Shown: positions 20,238 through 30,826, counted from the first letter of the stretch. The stretch is 64,000 bases of DNA from Pantoea sp. IMH (GCF_000599885.1 NZ_JFGT01000005.1:992001-1056000); one strand, 5' to 3'. Notes: generated by a model from the sequence alone, not told the origin. Numbers and translations: made by a program.

Positions 20238-21542
20238 ATGCAAGTTTCAGTAGAAACAACTCAGGGCCTGGGCCGTCGCGTAACGATTACCGTAGATAAA
20301 GATGTGATCGAGAACGCGGTGAAAAGTGAGCTGGTCAGCGTAGCTAAAAAAGTACGTATCGACGGTTTCCGCAAAGGGAAAGTGCCAATGACTGTCGTTG
20401 CGCAGCGTTACGGTGCCTCCGTTCGCCAGGATGTTCTGGGCGACCTGATGCAGCGCAACTTTGTTGACGCCATCATTAAAGAAAAAATTAATCCTGCTGG
20501 CGCACCAAATTATGTGCCCGGCCAGTACACGCCAGGCGAAGACTTTACCTTTACCGTAGAGTTTGAAGTCTATCCGGAAGTCGAGCTGAAAGGCCTGGAA
20601 GCGATCGAAATCGAAAAACCAGTTGTCTCTGTGACTGACGCTGATGTTGATGCGATGCTGGATACCCTGCGTAAACAGCAGGCTACCTGGAAAGAGACCG
20701 ACCGCGCTGCGGAAGTTAACGATCGCGCCACCATCGACTTTACCGGTTCAGTAGACGGTGAAGAATTTGAAGGCGGCAAAGCGTCTGACTTCGTACTGGC
20801 GATGGGCCAGGGTCGTATGATCCCAGGCTTTGAAGAGGGTGTTGTTGGCCATAAAGCGGGCGAAACTTTCACCATCGACGTCAACTTCCCGGACGATTAC
20901 CATGCTGAAAACCTGAAAGGGAAAGCGGCGAAATTTGAAATCGTTCTGAAGAAAGTGGAAGAGAGCGAGCTGCCAGAATTCACTGAAGAGTTCATCAAAC
21001 GTTTCGGCGTTGAAGATGGTTCAGTTGAAGGTCTGCGTGCCGAAGTGCGTAAAAACATGGAACGTGAGCTGAAAGGCGCTATCCGTAACCGTGTGAAAAC
21101 CCAGGCGATCGACGGCCTGGTTAACGCCAACGACATCGACGTGCCGGCTGCCCTGATCGACGGTGAAATCGACGTGCTGAAGCGCCAGGCTGCTCAGCGC
21201 TTTGGTGGCAACGAGAAGCAGGCTCTGGAGCTGCCTCGTGAACTGTTCGAAGAGCAGGCTAAGCGTCGCGTTGTTGTTGGTCTGCTGCTGGGCGAAGTCA
21301 TTCGCACTCACGAGCTGAAAGCGGATGAAGATCGCGTTAAAGCGCTGATCGAAGAAATGGCTTCCGCCTACGAAGATCCTGCAGAAGTCATCGAGTTCTA
21401 CGGTAAAAACAATGAACTGATGAACAACATGCGTAACGTTGCGCTGGAAGAACAGGCTGTTGAAGCCGTTCTCTCTAAAGCAAAAGTGACCGAAAAAGAA
21501 ACCAACTTCCAGGAACTGATGAACCAGACCCAGACGGCCTGA
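20238..21542 (+). CDS. tig: Trigger factor (ribosome-associated chaperone)
   Basis: Trigger factor binds ribosomal protein L23 at the exit tunnel, shields nascent chains and has prolyl isomerase activity. The product is 434 aa (432 in E. coli). Domains in order are an N-terminal ribosome-binding domain with the signature GFRKGKVP near 44-51, an FKBP-like PPIase domain (about 150-240), and a helical C-terminal chaperone domain ending in the ELMNQTQ tail. GAGG precedes ATG 20238. It lies directly upstream of clpP-clpX-lon, the usual protein quality-control cluster. Confidence 0.98.
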   Translation: MQVSVETTQGLGRRVTITVDKDVIENAVKSELVSVAKKVRIDGFRKGKVPMTVVAQRYGASVRQDVLGDLMQRNFVDAIIKEKINPAGAPNYVPGQYTPGEDFTFTVEFEVYPEVELKGLEAIEIEKPVVSVTDADVDAMLDTLRKQQATWKETDRAAEVNDRATIDFTGSVDGEEFEGGKASDFVLAMGQGRMIPGFEEGVVGHKAGETFTIDVNFPDDYHAENLKGKAAKFEIVLKKVEESELPEFTEEFIKRFGVEDGSVEGLRAEVRKNMERELKGAIRNRVKTQAIDGLVNANDIDVPAALIDGEIDVLKRQAAQRFGGNEKQALELPRELFEEQAKRRVVVGLLLGEVIRTHELKADEDRVKALIEEMASAYEDPAEVIEFYGKNNELMNNMRNVALEEQAVEAVLSKAKVTEKETNFQELMNQTQTA

Positions 21543-21566
21543 TTTATCTGATTTCGAGTGGTTTAC

Positions 21567-21600
21567 AAAAGCCCGCGGTCCTGTCGACTGCGGGCTTTTT
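21567..21600 (+). terminator. Intrinsic terminator of tig
   Basis: A long hairpin has AAAAGCCCGC pairing with GCGGGCTTTT and an inner GTC/GAC extension. It starts about 24 nt after the tig stop and is followed by T-rich DNA. Confidence 0.85.
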
Positions 21601-21711
21601 GCTTTTATCCCCAGCCCGGAAGGCGCTTATGGCGCTTATTCGCTTATTAAACCGGCAAATTATCGTTTAAGCTACTTTTCCAGGTTAGCAGTAGCTCAAA
21701 ACGTTGTTATG

Positions 21712-21741
21712 CTTGAAAGCGTCGGGGACCATCCCCAAATA
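21712..21741 (+). promoter_or_regulatory. Sigma-32 (heat-shock) type promoter of clpP-clpX
   Basis: CTTGAAA (21712-21718) and CCCCAAATA (21733-21741) fit the sigma-32 pattern CTTGAA..CCCCATnTA, with 15 nt between the CTTGAA and CCCC blocks. It lies about 135 nt before the clpP ATG, in the 334-nt tig-clpP gap that holds no gene. Known heat-shock control of clpP in E. coli supports this reading. Confidence 0.6.
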
Positions 21742-21876
21742 GAACCTAGTTGTAATGATACTTGTCTGGCCCCGGATGGCGTCAGTGGGGAGGCGTTGAA
21801 CACACAGTGTTCCGTATCGCCCTCAAGTAGATCTGATAGGGAGTGTTGCCAAATGAAATTTATCCAGGAGTCGATG

Positions 21877-22500
21877 ATGTCATACAGTGGCGAACGTGAA
21901 CAAACTGCACCTCACATGGCTTTAGTGCCGATGGTGGTCGAACAAACCTCTCGTGGAGAGCGTTCTTACGACATTTTTTCTCGCCTGCTTAAAGAGCGCA
22001 TTATTTTCCTGACCGGACAGGTTGAGGATCATATGGCGAACCTGATCGTCGCCCAGATGCTGTTTCTGGAAGCTGAAAATCCGGAAAAAGATATTCATCT
22101 CTATATCAACTCTCCTGGTGGCGTAATTACCGCAGGGATGTCTATTTACGATACGATGAAGTTCATCAAGCCGGATGTCAGCACCATTTGTATGGGCCAG
22201 GCGTGCTCTATGGGCGCATTCCTGCTGACCGCGGGTGCCAAAGGCAAGCGTTACTGTCTGCCCAACTCCCGCGTCATGATCCACCAGCCGCTGGGCGGCT
22301 ATCAGGGACAGGCAACGGACATCGAAATTCACGCGCGTGAAATTCTGAAGGTGAAACAGCGTATGAATGAGCTGATGGCTGAACATACGGGCAAAACTCT
22401 TGAAGAAATAGAGAGAGACACCGAGCGCGATCGTTTCCTGTCGGCGAGTGAAGCGGTAGAGTATGGGCTGGTCGATTCCATTCTGACGCATCGTACCTAA
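21877..22500 (+). CDS. clpP: ATP-dependent Clp protease proteolytic subunit
   Basis: ClpP forms the two-ring serine protease chamber fed by ClpX or ClpA. From ATG 21877 the protein is 207 aa, exactly the E. coli length, including the autocleaved propeptide ([14 protein letters not shown] before ALVPM). The catalytic Ser lies in GQACSMGAF, the His in VMIHQPLGG, and the Asp in the ERDRFLSA region. The residue before the catalytic Ser is Cys where E. coli has Ala. AGGAG is 6 nt from this ATG. An ATG one codon earlier is too close, and the longer frame upstream has no homology. Confidence 0.97.
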   Translation: MSYSGEREQTAPHMALVPMVVEQTSRGERSYDIFSRLLKERIIFLTGQVEDHMANLIVAQMLFLEAENPEKDIHLYINSPGGVITAGMSIYDTMKFIKPDVSTICMGQACSMGAFLLTAGAKGKRYCLPNSRVMIHQPLGGYQGQATDIEIHAREILKVKQRMNELMAEHTGKTLEEIERDTERDRFLSASEAVEYGLVDSILTHRT

Positions 22501-22618
22501 GCCCTGCGCCTTCAGTCGGCTATAGTTACTGATGGGCATGAGCGACGAAAGAGGGTGCCGCCGGGCGGCATCATCGCCGCAGTGAAGTGCGGACGAAGAT
22601 AACAGAAGAGGTTAACTG

Positions 22619-23893
22619 ATGACTGATAAGCGCAAAGACGGTTCAGGAAAGCTGCTGTACTGCTCTTTCTGCGGCAAAAGCCAGCATGAAGTGCGCAAGC
22701 TAATCGCTGGCCCGTCAGTGTATGTCTGCGACGAGTGTGTCGACTTATGTAACGACATCATTCGTGAAGAGATTAAAGAAGTTGCGCCGCACCGCGAGCG
22801 CAGTTCCCTGCCGACGCCGCATGAAATCCGCGAGCATCTCGATGACTACGTTATTGGTCAGGAAAGAGCGAAAAAGGTGCTGGCCGTCGCGGTCTATAAC
22901 CACTACAAGCGCCTGCGCAACGGCGATACCAGCAACGGTATCGAGCTGGGTAAAAGTAACATTCTGCTGATTGGCCCTACGGGGAGCGGGAAAACGCTGC
23001 TGGCCGAAACGCTGGCGCGTCTGCTTGATGTGCCTTTTACCATGGCGGACGCCACCACGCTGACCGAAGCCGGTTATGTGGGCGAAGACGTCGAAAACAT
23101 CATCCAGAAACTGCTGCAGAAGTGCGACTATGACGTGCAGAAAGCGCAGCGCGGGATTGTTTATATCGATGAAATCGATAAGATTTCCCGTAAATCGGAC
23201 AATCCTTCCATCACCCGTGACGTTTCGGGTGAAGGTGTGCAGCAGGCGCTGCTGAAGCTGATTGAAGGAACGGTTGCAGCCGTGCCACCACAGGGCGGAC
23301 GTAAGCATCCCCAGCAGGAATTCCTGCAGGTGGACACCTCCAAAATCCTGTTTATCTGCGGCGGTGCGTTTGCCGGCCTGGATAAAGTCATTTCCCAGCG
23401 CGTGGAAACCGGCTCCGGTATCGGGTTTGGCGCAACGGTAAAAGGCAAATCACAGAAAGCGAGCGAAGGCGAGCTGCTGGCGCAGGTTGAACCGGAAGAT
23501 CTGATTAAGTTTGGTCTGATCCCGGAGTTTATTGGCCGTCTGCCGGTGGTGGCAACGCTGAGTGAACTGAGTGAAGAAGCGCTGATCCAGATCCTGCGTG
23601 AGCCGAAGAATGCGTTAACTAAACAGTACCAGGCGTTATTCAATCTTGAAGGCGTTGAGCTTGAGTTCCGTGATGAAGCGCTGACGGCGATTGCCAGAAA
23701 AGCGATGTCGCGCAAGACCGGCGCACGTGGCCTCCGCTCAATCGTGGAAGGCGCACTGCTGAACACCATGTACGATCTTCCTTCCCTGGATGACGTGGAA
23801 AAAGTGGTGATTGACGATGCTGTCATTGCCGGTGAGTCTGAACCGATGATGATTTACGGTAAGGGTGACGCCCAGCAGGCATCTGGTGAGTGA
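22619..23893 (+). CDS. clpX: ClpX ATPase, first copy (clpP-linked)
   Basis: ClpX is the AAA+ unfoldase that recognises tagged substrates such as ssrA and feeds them to ClpP. The copy is intact at 424 aa. It shows the zinc-binding domain Cys15/18/37/40, Walker A GPTGSGKT near 119-126, pore loop GYVGED near 152-157, Walker B VYIDEID near 181-187, and the RKH loop in GGRKHPQQ. It follows clpP by 118 nt in the standard position and ends at its own terminator. Its C-terminal 24 residues differ at seven places from the second copy 396 nt downstream. Relative to E. coli it has Val36 and a tail less like E. coli ClpX. Confidence 0.97.
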   Translation: MTDKRKDGSGKLLYCSFCGKSQHEVRKLIAGPSVYVCDECVDLCNDIIREEIKEVAPHRERSSLPTPHEIREHLDDYVIGQERAKKVLAVAVYNHYKRLRNGDTSNGIELGKSNILLIGPTGSGKTLLAETLARLLDVPFTMADATTLTEAGYVGEDVENIIQKLLQKCDYDVQKAQRGIVYIDEIDKISRKSDNPSITRDVSGEGVQQALLKLIEGTVAAVPPQGGRKHPQQEFLQVDTSKILFICGGAFAGLDKVISQRVETGSGIGFGATVKGKSQKASEGELLAQVEPEDLIKFGLIPEFIGRLPVVATLSELSEEALIQILREPKNALTKQYQALFNLEGVELEFRDEALTAIARKAMSRKTGARGLRSIVEGALLNTMYDLPSLDDVEKVVIDDAVIAGESEPMMIYGKGDAQQASGE

Positions 23894-24289
23894 CGCTACC
23901 TGGGATACGAACCTGCGCTATTCGTTCAGATAACGCATCCCCTTTTGAAAAGGCCCATGATAAATCATGGGCTTTTTTTATTCGAACCTCCGGTTTTCTT
24001 TAAACGCTATCGTACATCCTCTGTTTTGATCTCAAGCGCCATCGGTGCACTCCATTTCCCGGTGAATCAACATGTCAGCTGCGAGCTTTTAGTGTCTAAA
24101 ACAGCAGGTTAGTACATTGGGTGACTCAAAATCTTTATACTTTTCTTTATTATCAATCCGATAGCAATATTTGACTGGCCAGACAGTCCGTCGTGGCTGA
24201 CAACTAACCGTTAAAATGGGCTATATTGAAATAGGTTCATTTTAATTACGTCAGCCTGCAAAGGCCGAAAAAAGGCATGAGGTTAACTG
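23894..24289 (+). other. Spacer between the two clpX copies
   Basis: A 396-nt stretch holding the clpX-1 terminator (23953-23980), followed by about 300 nt of AT-rich sequence with no credible ORF. The last 16 nt before the second ATG (GAGGTTAACTG plus start) match the clpX-1 ribosome-binding region, which marks the left end of the duplicated segment. A TATATT around 24220, with a CTGACA 19 nt upstream, is a weak promoter candidate. I see no CTTGAA/CCCCAT heat-shock promoter here and no transposase or repeat remnants. Confidence 0.5.
23953..23980 (+). terminator. Intrinsic terminator of clpX first copy
   Basis: An almost perfect palindromic stem GCCCATGAT / ATCATGGGC is followed by TTTTTTTA. 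It separates the clpPX unit from the second clpX. Confidence 0.85.
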
Positions 24290-25564
24290 ATGACAGATAA
24301 GCGCAAAGACGGTTCAGGAAAGCTGCTGTACTGCTCTTTTTGCGGCAAAAGCCAGCATGAAGTGCGCAAGCTAATCGCTGGCCCGTCAGTCTATATCTGC
24401 GATGAGTGTGTCGACTTATGTAACGACATCATCCGTGAAGAGATTAAAGAAATTGCGCCGCACCGCGAGCGCAGTTCCCTGCCGACGCCGCATGAAATCC
24501 GCGAGCATCTCGATGACTACGTTATTGGCCAGGAAAGAGCGAAAAAGGTGCTGGCCGTCGCGGTCTATAACCACTACAAGCGCCTGCGCAACGGCGATAC
24601 CAGCAACGGTATCGAGCTGGGTAAAAGTAACATTCTGCTGATTGGCCCTACGGGGAGCGGGAAAACGCTGCTGGCCGAAACGCTGGCGCGTCTGCTTGAT
24701 GTGCCTTTTACCATGGCGGACGCCACCACGCTGACCGAAGCCGGTTATGTGGGCGAAGACGTCGAGAACATCATCCAGAAACTGCTGCAGAAGTGCGACT
24801 ATGACGTGCAGAAAGCGCAGCGCGGGATTGTTTATATCGATGAAATCGATAAGATTTCACGTAAATCGGACAATCCTTCCATCACCCGTGACGTTTCGGG
24901 TGAAGGTGTGCAGCAGGCGCTGCTGAAGCTGATTGAAGGAACGGTTGCAGCCGTGCCACCACAGGGCGGACGTAAGCATCCCCAGCAGGAATTCCTGCAG
25001 GTGGACACCTCCAAAATCCTATTTATCTGCGGCGGTGCGTTTGCCGGCCTGGATAAAGTCATTTCCCAGCGCGTGGAAACTGGCTCCGGTATCGGGTTTG
25101 GCGCAACGGTAAAAGGCAAATCACAGAAAGCGAGCGAAGGTGAGCTGCTGGCGCAGGTTGAACCGGAAGATCTGATTAAGTTTGGTCTGATCCCGGAATT
25201 TATTGGCCGTCTGCCGGTGGTGGCAACGCTGAGTGAGCTGAGTGAAGAAGCGCTGATCCAGATCCTGCGTGAGCCGAAGAACGCGCTAATAAAACAGTAC
25301 CAGGCGTTGTTCAATCTGGAAGGGGTTGCGCTGGAGTTCCGTGATGAAGCGCTGACGGCGATTGCCAGAAAAGCGATGTCGCGTAAGACCGGCGCGCGTG
25401 GTCTCCGCTCAATCGTGGAAGGCGCACTGCTGAACACCATGTACGATCTTCCTTCGATGGATGACGTGGAAAAAGTGGTGATTGATGATTCCGTCATCAA
25501 TGGCCAGACTGACCCGATGCTGATCTATGGAAAACAGGACGCGCAACAGGCGTCTGGTGAATAA
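24290..25564 (+). CDS. clpX: ClpX ATPase, second tandem copy
   Basis: A second complete clpX, 424 aa, differing from the first at 12 residues by hand alignment, seven of them in the last 24. All functional motifs are retained: Cys15/18/37/40 zinc site, [14 protein letters not shown] pore loop, VYIDEID and GGRKHPQQ. Nothing suggests decay. Its C-terminal tail ([15 protein letters not shown]) resembles E. coli ClpX more than the first copy does. It has the same GAGG ribosome-binding site but is separated from clpP-clpX by a terminator, so it needs its own promoter or read-through. Whether it forms mixed hexamers or has specialised partners cannot be told from sequence. Confidence 0.95.
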   Translation: MTDKRKDGSGKLLYCSFCGKSQHEVRKLIAGPSVYICDECVDLCNDIIREEIKEIAPHRERSSLPTPHEIREHLDDYVIGQERAKKVLAVAVYNHYKRLRNGDTSNGIELGKSNILLIGPTGSGKTLLAETLARLLDVPFTMADATTLTEAGYVGEDVENIIQKLLQKCDYDVQKAQRGIVYIDEIDKISRKSDNPSITRDVSGEGVQQALLKLIEGTVAAVPPQGGRKHPQQEFLQVDTSKILFICGGAFAGLDKVISQRVETGSGIGFGATVKGKSQKASEGELLAQVEPEDLIKFGLIPEFIGRLPVVATLSELSEEALIQILREPKNALIKQYQALFNLEGVALEFRDEALTAIARKAMSRKTGARGLRSIVEGALLNTMYDLPSMDDVEKVVIDDSVINGQTDPMLIYGKQDAQQASGE

Positions 25565-25596
25565 ATAACCGCCTCTTTCCAGTCAGTTAACTGAAT

Positions 25597-25626
25597 AAGG
25601 GGGAAATTTTTCCCCCTTTCGTTTTT
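25597..25626 (+). terminator. Intrinsic terminator of clpX second copy
   Basis: A stem AAGGGGGAAA / TTTCCCCCTT with a minimal loop is followed by TCGTTTTT, 33 nt after the stop. Confidence 0.85.
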
Positions 25627-25640
25627 CTCTCGCACATAAC

Positions 25641-25669
25641 GTTGAATGTCGCGTATTCATCCCCATATA
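25641..25669 (+). promoter_or_regulatory. Sigma-32 (heat-shock) promoter of lon
   Basis: GTTGAA (25641-25646) and CCCCATATA (25661-25669) form a sigma-32 promoter closely like the known E. coli lon heat-shock promoter, including the GTTGAATGT and CATCCCCATATACT context. It lies about 87 nt before the lon ATG. Confidence 0.8.
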
Positions 25670-25755
25670 CTCAACTACCTGTGGGGCAAACTGCACTTTA
25701 GTTGTCTGTTGTGGTTCCCTTCACCCTGGCGGAAATTAAACTAAGAGAGAGCTCT

Positions 25756-28110
25756 ATGAATCCTGAGCGTTCTGAACGCATTGAAATCCCTGTGTTGCCA
25801 TTGCGTGACGTAGTGGTTTATCCGCACATGGTAATTCCGTTGTTTGTCGGTCGTGAAAAATCGATCCGCTGCCTTGAAGCCGCCATGGATCATGATAAAA
25901 AAATCATGCTGGTCGCTCAGAAAGAAGCTTCAACGGATGAACCTGGCATAAACGATCTCTTCTCTGTAGGGACCGTAGCCTCGATCCTGCAAATGCTGAA
26001 ACTGCCTGACGGCACGGTAAAAGTGCTGGTCGAAGGTCTGCAACGTGCGCACATTACTACGCTTGCCGATAACGGCGATCATTTTACGGCTCAGGCGGAA
26101 TATCTGGCGTCGCCGGAGATTGACGAACGTGAGCAGGAAGTGCTGGTGCGTACGGCGATCAATCAGTTTGAAGGTTATATCAAGCTGAACAAGAAAATCC
26201 CGCCTGAAGTCCTGACCTCGCTGAACAACATCGAAGACGCCGCACGCCTGGCGGATACGGTTGCCGCGCATATGCCGCTTAAGCTGGCCGACAAGCAGTC
26301 GGTGCTTGAAATGTCAGATGTGAACGAGCGCCTTGAATATCTGATGGCGATGATGGAATCGGAAATCGACCTGCTGCAGGTTGAGAAACGCATTCGTAAT
26401 CGCGTCAAAAAGCAGATGGAAAAAAGCCAGCGCGAGTATTACCTGAATGAGCAAATGAAAGCCATTCAGAAAGAGCTGGGCGAAATGGATGATGCACCGG
26501 ACGAAAACGAAGCACTGAAGCGGAAAATCGACGCGGCAAAAATGCCAAAAGAGGCGCGTGAAAAGACCGAAGCCGAGCTGCAGAAGCTGAAAATGATGTC
26601 GCCGATGTCAGCAGAGGCGACCGTCGTTCGTGGCTACATCGACTGGATGGTTCAGGTACCCTGGAATGCGCGCAGCAAAGTCAAAAAAGACCTGATCAAA
26701 GCGCAGGAAACGCTGGATACCGATCACTTCGGGCTGGAGCGTGTGAAAGACCGTATCCTGGAATATTTAGCGGTTCAGAGTCGCGTCAGCAAAATTAAAG
26801 GGCCGATTCTGTGTCTGGTAGGGCCGCCGGGCGTGGGTAAAACCTCGCTGGGCCAGTCTATCGCCAAAGCGACCGGCCGGAAATATGTCCGGATGGCCTT
26901 GGGCGGCGTGCGTGACGAAGCGGAAATCCGCGGTCACCGCCGGACCTATATCGGCTCCATGCCGGGCAAACTCATTCAGAAAATGGCAAAAGTGGGCGTT
27001 AAAAACCCCCTTTTCCTGCTGGATGAGATCGATAAAATGTCGTCCGACATGCGCGGCGATCCGGCCTCGGCGCTACTTGAAGTTCTCGATCCTGAACAGA
27101 ATATCGCCTTTAACGATCACTACCTGGAAGTTGACTACGATCTTTCCGACGTGATGTTCGTGGCGACCTCAAACTCCATGAATATTCCAGCGCCGCTGCT
27201 GGATCGTATGGAAGTGATCCGCCTGTCGGGTTATACCGAGGATGAAAAACTCAATATTGCTAAGCAGCACCTGCTGTCGAAGCAGATTGAGCGTAACGCC
27301 CTTAAACCGAGCGAGCTGACGGTGGATGACAGTGCTATCGTGGGCATCATCCGCTATTACACTCGCGAAGCTGGCGTGCGTAGCCTTGAACGCGAACTCT
27401 CCAAGCTGTGCCGCAAAGCGGTTAAAACGCTGCTGATGGACAAGTCGATCAAGCACATTGAGATCAATGCGGATAACCTGAAAGACTTCCTCGGCGTGCA
27501 GCGCTATGACTATGGCCGTGCAGACAGTGAGAACCGGGTAGGGCAGGTTACTGGTCTGGCCTGGACGGAAGTGGGTGGAGACTTGCTGACCATCGAAACC
27601 GCCTGTGTGCCGGGTAAAGGTAAGCTGACCTATACCGGTTCACTCGGCGAAGTGATGCAGGAATCTATCCAGGCCGCGCTCACCGTTGTGCGCGCGCGGG
27701 CGGAGAAGCTGGGCATTAACGGCGACTTTTACGAGAAGCGGGATATCCACGTTCACGTTCCGGAAGGGGCGACGCCGAAGGATGGTCCGAGTGCCGGTAT
27801 CGCGATGTGTACCGCGCTGGTTTCCTGCCTGACCGGTAATCCGGTACGGGCTGATGTGGCGATGACGGGTGAAATCACGCTGCGCGGGCAGGTACTGCCT
27901 ATTGGCGGCCTGAAAGAAAAACTGCTGGCGGCCCACCGTGGCGGCATCAAAACCGTCCTGATCCCAGACGAAAATAAACGCGATCTGGAAGAAATTCCGG
28001 ATAACGTTATTGCCGACCTGGAGATTCATCCGGTGAAGCGTATTGAGGAAGTGTTGACGTTTGCGTTGCAAAATGCGCCTTACGGCATGCAGGTCGCGAC
28101 CGCCAAATAG
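25756..28110 (+). CDS. lon: ATP-dependent protease Lon
   Basis: Lon degrades misfolded proteins and regulators such as SulA and RcsA in the cytoplasm. From ATG 25756 it has 784 aa, the same as E. coli. Domains in order are the N-terminal LAN substrate domain (1-about 200), a coiled-coil helical part, the AAA+ domain with Walker A GPPGVGKT near 356-363, and the S16 protease domain with catalytic Ser in [11 protein letters not shown] near 679 and Lys in [12 protein letters not shown] near 722. GAGAGAG precedes the start. The 18-codon upstream extension overlaps the leader and is rejected. Confidence 0.98.
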   Translation: MNPERSERIEIPVLPLRDVVVYPHMVIPLFVGREKSIRCLEAAMDHDKKIMLVAQKEASTDEPGINDLFSVGTVASILQMLKLPDGTVKVLVEGLQRAHITTLADNGDHFTAQAEYLASPEIDEREQEVLVRTAINQFEGYIKLNKKIPPEVLTSLNNIEDAARLADTVAAHMPLKLADKQSVLEMSDVNERLEYLMAMMESEIDLLQVEKRIRNRVKKQMEKSQREYYLNEQMKAIQKELGEMDDAPDENEALKRKIDAAKMPKEAREKTEAELQKLKMMSPMSAEATVVRGYIDWMVQVPWNARSKVKKDLIKAQETLDTDHFGLERVKDRILEYLAVQSRVSKIKGPILCLVGPPGVGKTSLGQSIAKATGRKYVRMALGGVRDEAEIRGHRRTYIGSMPGKLIQKMAKVGVKNPLFLLDEIDKMSSDMRGDPASALLEVLDPEQNIAFNDHYLEVDYDLSDVMFVATSNSMNIPAPLLDRMEVIRLSGYTEDEKLNIAKQHLLSKQIERNALKPSELTVDDSAIVGIIRYYTREAGVRSLERELSKLCRKAVKTLLMDKSIKHIEINADNLKDFLGVQRYDYGRADSENRVGQVTGLAWTEVGGDLLTIETACVPGKGKLTYTGSLGEVMQESIQAALTVVRARAEKLGINGDFYEKRDIHVHVPEGATPKDGPSAGIAMCTALVSCLTGNPVRADVAMTGEITLRGQVLPIGGLKEKLLAAHRGGIKTVLIPDENKRDLEEIPDNVIADLEIHPVKRIEEVLTFALQNAPYGMQVATAK

Positions 28111-28140
28111 TGATATAAGACAAATACGCAGCAAAAGCAG

Positions 28141-28177
28141 AGCTGGCAGGTCAAAAGTGACTTGCCAGCTTTTTTTT
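28141..28177 (+). terminator. Intrinsic terminator of lon
   Basis: A 13-bp stem AGCTGGCAGGTCA / TGACTTGCCAGCT (one G-T wobble) with an AAAG loop is followed by seven T. Confidence 0.9.
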
Positions 28178-28316
28178 GTGCCGTTAATTTAGAGAGCTGT
28201 TTAGCCAGTGACGGCGATGCCTTATGATTCCCTGTTACTGCCTGACAGGTTCCACTTAAGGCTCGTGGCGGTAGGATAGCCGGCACGATAATGAAAATTC
28301 AGAAGGGGATGATTGG

Positions 28317-28589
28317 GTGAATAAGTCACAGTTGATCGACAAAATTGCTGCGGATGCAGATATTTCTAAAGCTGCCGCTGGCCGTGTTGTAGATGCTTTT
28401 GTCGGTGCAGTAACCGAGACGCTGAAAGCGGGTGATGAAGTGGCGCTGGTAGGCTTTGGAACCTTCTCGGTGCGTGAACGTGCAGAGCGCACCGGTCGTA
28501 ATCCACAAACCGGAAAAGAGATCACTATCGCAGCGGGTAAAGTTCCCGGTTTCCGCGCCGGTAAAGCGCTTAAAGATGCGGTGAACTGA
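28317..28589 (+). CDS. hupB: DNA-binding protein HU-beta
   Basis: HU-beta is a small nucleoid protein that bends DNA as HU-alpha/beta heterodimers. The 90-aa product has the family length, the helical N terminus [10 protein letters not shown], the central [21 protein letters not shown] arm with its Pro intercalator, and the KALKDAVN end. The start is GTG 28317, as in E. coli, with AAGGGG upstream. It is monocistronic between the lon terminator and its own. Confidence 0.97.
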   Translation: MNKSQLIDKIAADADISKAAAGRVVDAFVGAVTETLKAGDEVALVGFGTFSVRERAERTGRNPQTGKEITIAAGKVPGFRAGKALKDAVN

Positions 28590-28659
28590 TCGCCGCGCTC
28601 TTAACCGCTAATTTCTTCGGTAGGGTGAGGATTGTCAAAGCATTCTCATGTAACATACA

Positions 28660-28692
28660 GGGCACACTGGAATCACCGGTGTGCCTTTTTTT
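28660..28692 (+). terminator. Intrinsic terminator of hupB
   Basis: A stem GGCACACTGG / CCGGTGTGCC (one mismatch) with a 5-nt loop is followed by TTTTTTTA. The 239-nt hupB-ppiD gap contains nothing else I can identify beyond presumed ppiD promoter sequence. Confidence 0.88.
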
Positions 28693-28828
28693 ATGTTTCA
28701 ATGACAAACGCATACTGCGGTTGTTAAGGGCGTGAAGCGGCAGGCGAGTTACGCAGCAGCACGTCCCCTGGAATGCGGGACGCGCGCCAGGGGTTTACAT
28801 TCACACTACAGCGGAGTGTTGTCACACC

Positions 28829-30700
28829 ATGATGGACAATTTACGCGCGGCGTCGAACAATGTCGTGCTCAAAATTATTTTGGCTTTGATCATCCTGTCT
28901 TTCGTGCTGACCGGCGTAGGCGGCTACCTGATTGGCGGCAACGACGATTACGCAGCCAAAGTTAATGGCCAGGAAATCAGTCGCGCCCAGCTTGAAAATG
29001 CCTTTTCCCGTGAGCGGGCACGGCAGCAGCAGCAGCTGGGCGAGCAGTTCTCCCAGCTTGCCGGCAATCCAGCCTGGATGCAGCAAATGCGTCAGCAGGC
29101 GCTCTCCCAGCTCGTTGATGAGGCGCTCCTGACACAATATACGAAGGATCTCGGCCTGGCGATTGGCGACGATCAAATCAAAGACGCGATTTTTTCGCAG
29201 CAGGCGTTTCAGACCAATGGCCGGTTCGATAATACCAAATATCTTGGCATCCTCAGCAGCAACGGCTTAACGGCGGATGGCTATGCGGAAGCGCTGCGTA
29301 AGCAGATGACGACTCAGCAGCTGGTAAACGCCATTATCGGTACGGACTTTATGCTGCCGGGCGAAACAGATGCGCTGGCGGCGCTTATCTCACAGCAGCG
29401 GCTGGTACGTGAAGCCACCATTAACGTTGCGGACCTTGCGGGCAAACAGACCGTGAGTGAAGAAGAGATCAGGAATTACTACGAGCAGAACAAAAACAGC
29501 TTCATGTCACCGGAGCAGTTCCGCGTCAAATATATCAAGCTTGATGCCACCGCCATGCAGGAAAGCGTCAGCGAGGGTGATATCCAGTCATGGTACAACG
29601 ACCATAAACAGGATTACACTCAGCCGCAGCGTACCCGCTACAGCATCATTCAGACTAAGACAGAAGCTGAGGCACAGTCCGTCCTTGATGCATTGAAGAA
29701 AGGTGAAGACTTTGCCGCGCTGGCGAAAAGCCACTCCATCGATCCCATTTCAGCCCGAAAAGGCGGAGACATGGGCTGGCTGGAACCGGATACCACGCCG
29801 GACGAGCTGAAAAACGCCAATCTGCAGAAGAAGGGAGAACTATCGGGCATTATTTCTTCCTCTGTGGGCTTCCTGATTGCCCGTATCGATGACATCGAAG
29901 CGCAGCAGGTAAAACCGCTGGCGACCGTTCATGACGAGATTGCCGCTAAGGTGAAACAGGAAAAAGCGCTTGATGCCTGGTATCAACTCCAGCAGAAAGT
30001 GAGCGATGCCGCCAGCAACGACAATGAGTCACTGGCGGGGGCAGAAGAAGTGGCTGGCGTGAAGGCGGTAGAGACCGGCTGGTTCAGCGCGGATTCTCTC
30101 CCTGCGGAGCTTAATTTCAAGCCGGTTGAACAGGCTATCTTCGACGGCGGTCTGGTTGGCGAAAACGGTACGCCGGGCAGCAACTCGGACATTATTACCG
30201 TAGAAGGCGATCGTGCGTTCGTGCTGCGCGTCAGTGAGCATAAGCCCGAGGCGGTGAAGCCGCTGGCTGAGGTGACCGCTGACATTACTGGCCGCCTTAA
30301 GGCTGATAAAGCGCAGAATGAAGCTAAAGCCGAGGCCGCGAAGCTGGTTGACGCATTAAAAGCAGGTAAGGGTGATGAGGCGATGAAAGCCGCTAACCTG
30401 CGTTTTGGTGAGCAGAAAACGCTGACCCGTAACGAACCCGGCGCGCTGGCCCAGTCGGTCTTCACCTTAACGCCGCCGCAGCAGGATAAACCTGTCTACA
30501 GCGTCAGTGAAGATGCCCAGGGCAACGTAGTTATTCTTGCGCTCGACAAAGTGACTACTGGGGCTATGCCAGAGGAACAGAAGAAAGCGCTGATGCAGGG
30601 TATGACCCAGAACAATGCGCAAATCGTCTTCGAAGCACTGATGAGCAATCTGCGTAAAGAAGGCAAAGTGAAGTACGGCGCTGCCGCACAAGCCCAGTAA
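28829..30700 (+). CDS. ppiD: Periplasmic folding chaperone PpiD
   Basis: PpiD is an inner-membrane-anchored periplasmic chaperone associated with the SecYEG exit, where with YfgM it helps newly exported proteins. The 623-aa product equals the E. coli length. A single N-terminal transmembrane helix (about 16-34, IILALIILSFVLTGVGGYLIGG) is followed by SurA-like chaperone helices and one parvulin-type domain near 265-355 (QRTRYSIIQTK..GGDMGWL). The PPIase domain is usually inactive in this family. The QIVFEALMSNLRKEGKVK tail is conserved. Confidence 0.96.
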   Translation: MMDNLRAASNNVVLKIILALIILSFVLTGVGGYLIGGNDDYAAKVNGQEISRAQLENAFSRERARQQQQLGEQFSQLAGNPAWMQQMRQQALSQLVDEALLTQYTKDLGLAIGDDQIKDAIFSQQAFQTNGRFDNTKYLGILSSNGLTADGYAEALRKQMTTQQLVNAIIGTDFMLPGETDALAALISQQRLVREATINVADLAGKQTVSEEEIRNYYEQNKNSFMSPEQFRVKYIKLDATAMQESVSEGDIQSWYNDHKQDYTQPQRTRYSIIQTKTEAEAQSVLDALKKGEDFAALAKSHSIDPISARKGGDMGWLEPDTTPDELKNANLQKKGELSGIISSSVGFLIARIDDIEAQQVKPLATVHDEIAAKVKQEKALDAWYQLQQKVSDAASNDNESLAGAEEVAGVKAVETGWFSADSLPAELNFKPVEQAIFDGGLVGENGTPGSNSDIITVEGDRAFVLRVSEHKPEAVKPLAEVTADITGRLKADKAQNEAKAEAAKLVDALKAGKGDEAMKAANLRFGEQKTLTRNEPGALAQSVFTLTPPQQDKPVYSVSEDAQGNVVILALDKVTTGAMPEEQKKALMQGMTQNNAQIVFEALMSNLRKEGKVKYGAAAQAQ

Positions 30701-30734
30701 GCTTCGCATTTCTACTGCAATTAGATGCAATAAC

Positions 30735-30757
30735 AAAGGCCGCTTCTGCGGCCTTTT
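30735..30757 (+). terminator. Intrinsic terminator of ppiD
   Basis: A stem AAAGGCCGC / GCGGCCTTT with a TTCT loop ends in TTTT, 35 nt after the ppiD stop. Confidence 0.75.
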
Positions 30758-30826
30758 CCATTTCTGTTTTCTGCTGTTTGTCGCTGCTTTTGAAGGGGGT
30801 TAGGGTAGCTGTGCTGACACAAATAG

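Noticed and set aside
22195..22220. Cys beside the catalytic Ser of ClpP (GQACSMG instead of GQAASMG)
   Set aside because: A conservative change. I believe other enterobacterial ClpP proteins show it, so it is not treated as unusual.
22619..25564. Second clpX as an assembly duplication
   Set aside because: The copies have different upstream DNA, different terminators and clearly diverged 5' and 3' ends, so a collapsed or mis-repeated read stretch does not explain them. Long-read confirmation is still worthwhile.
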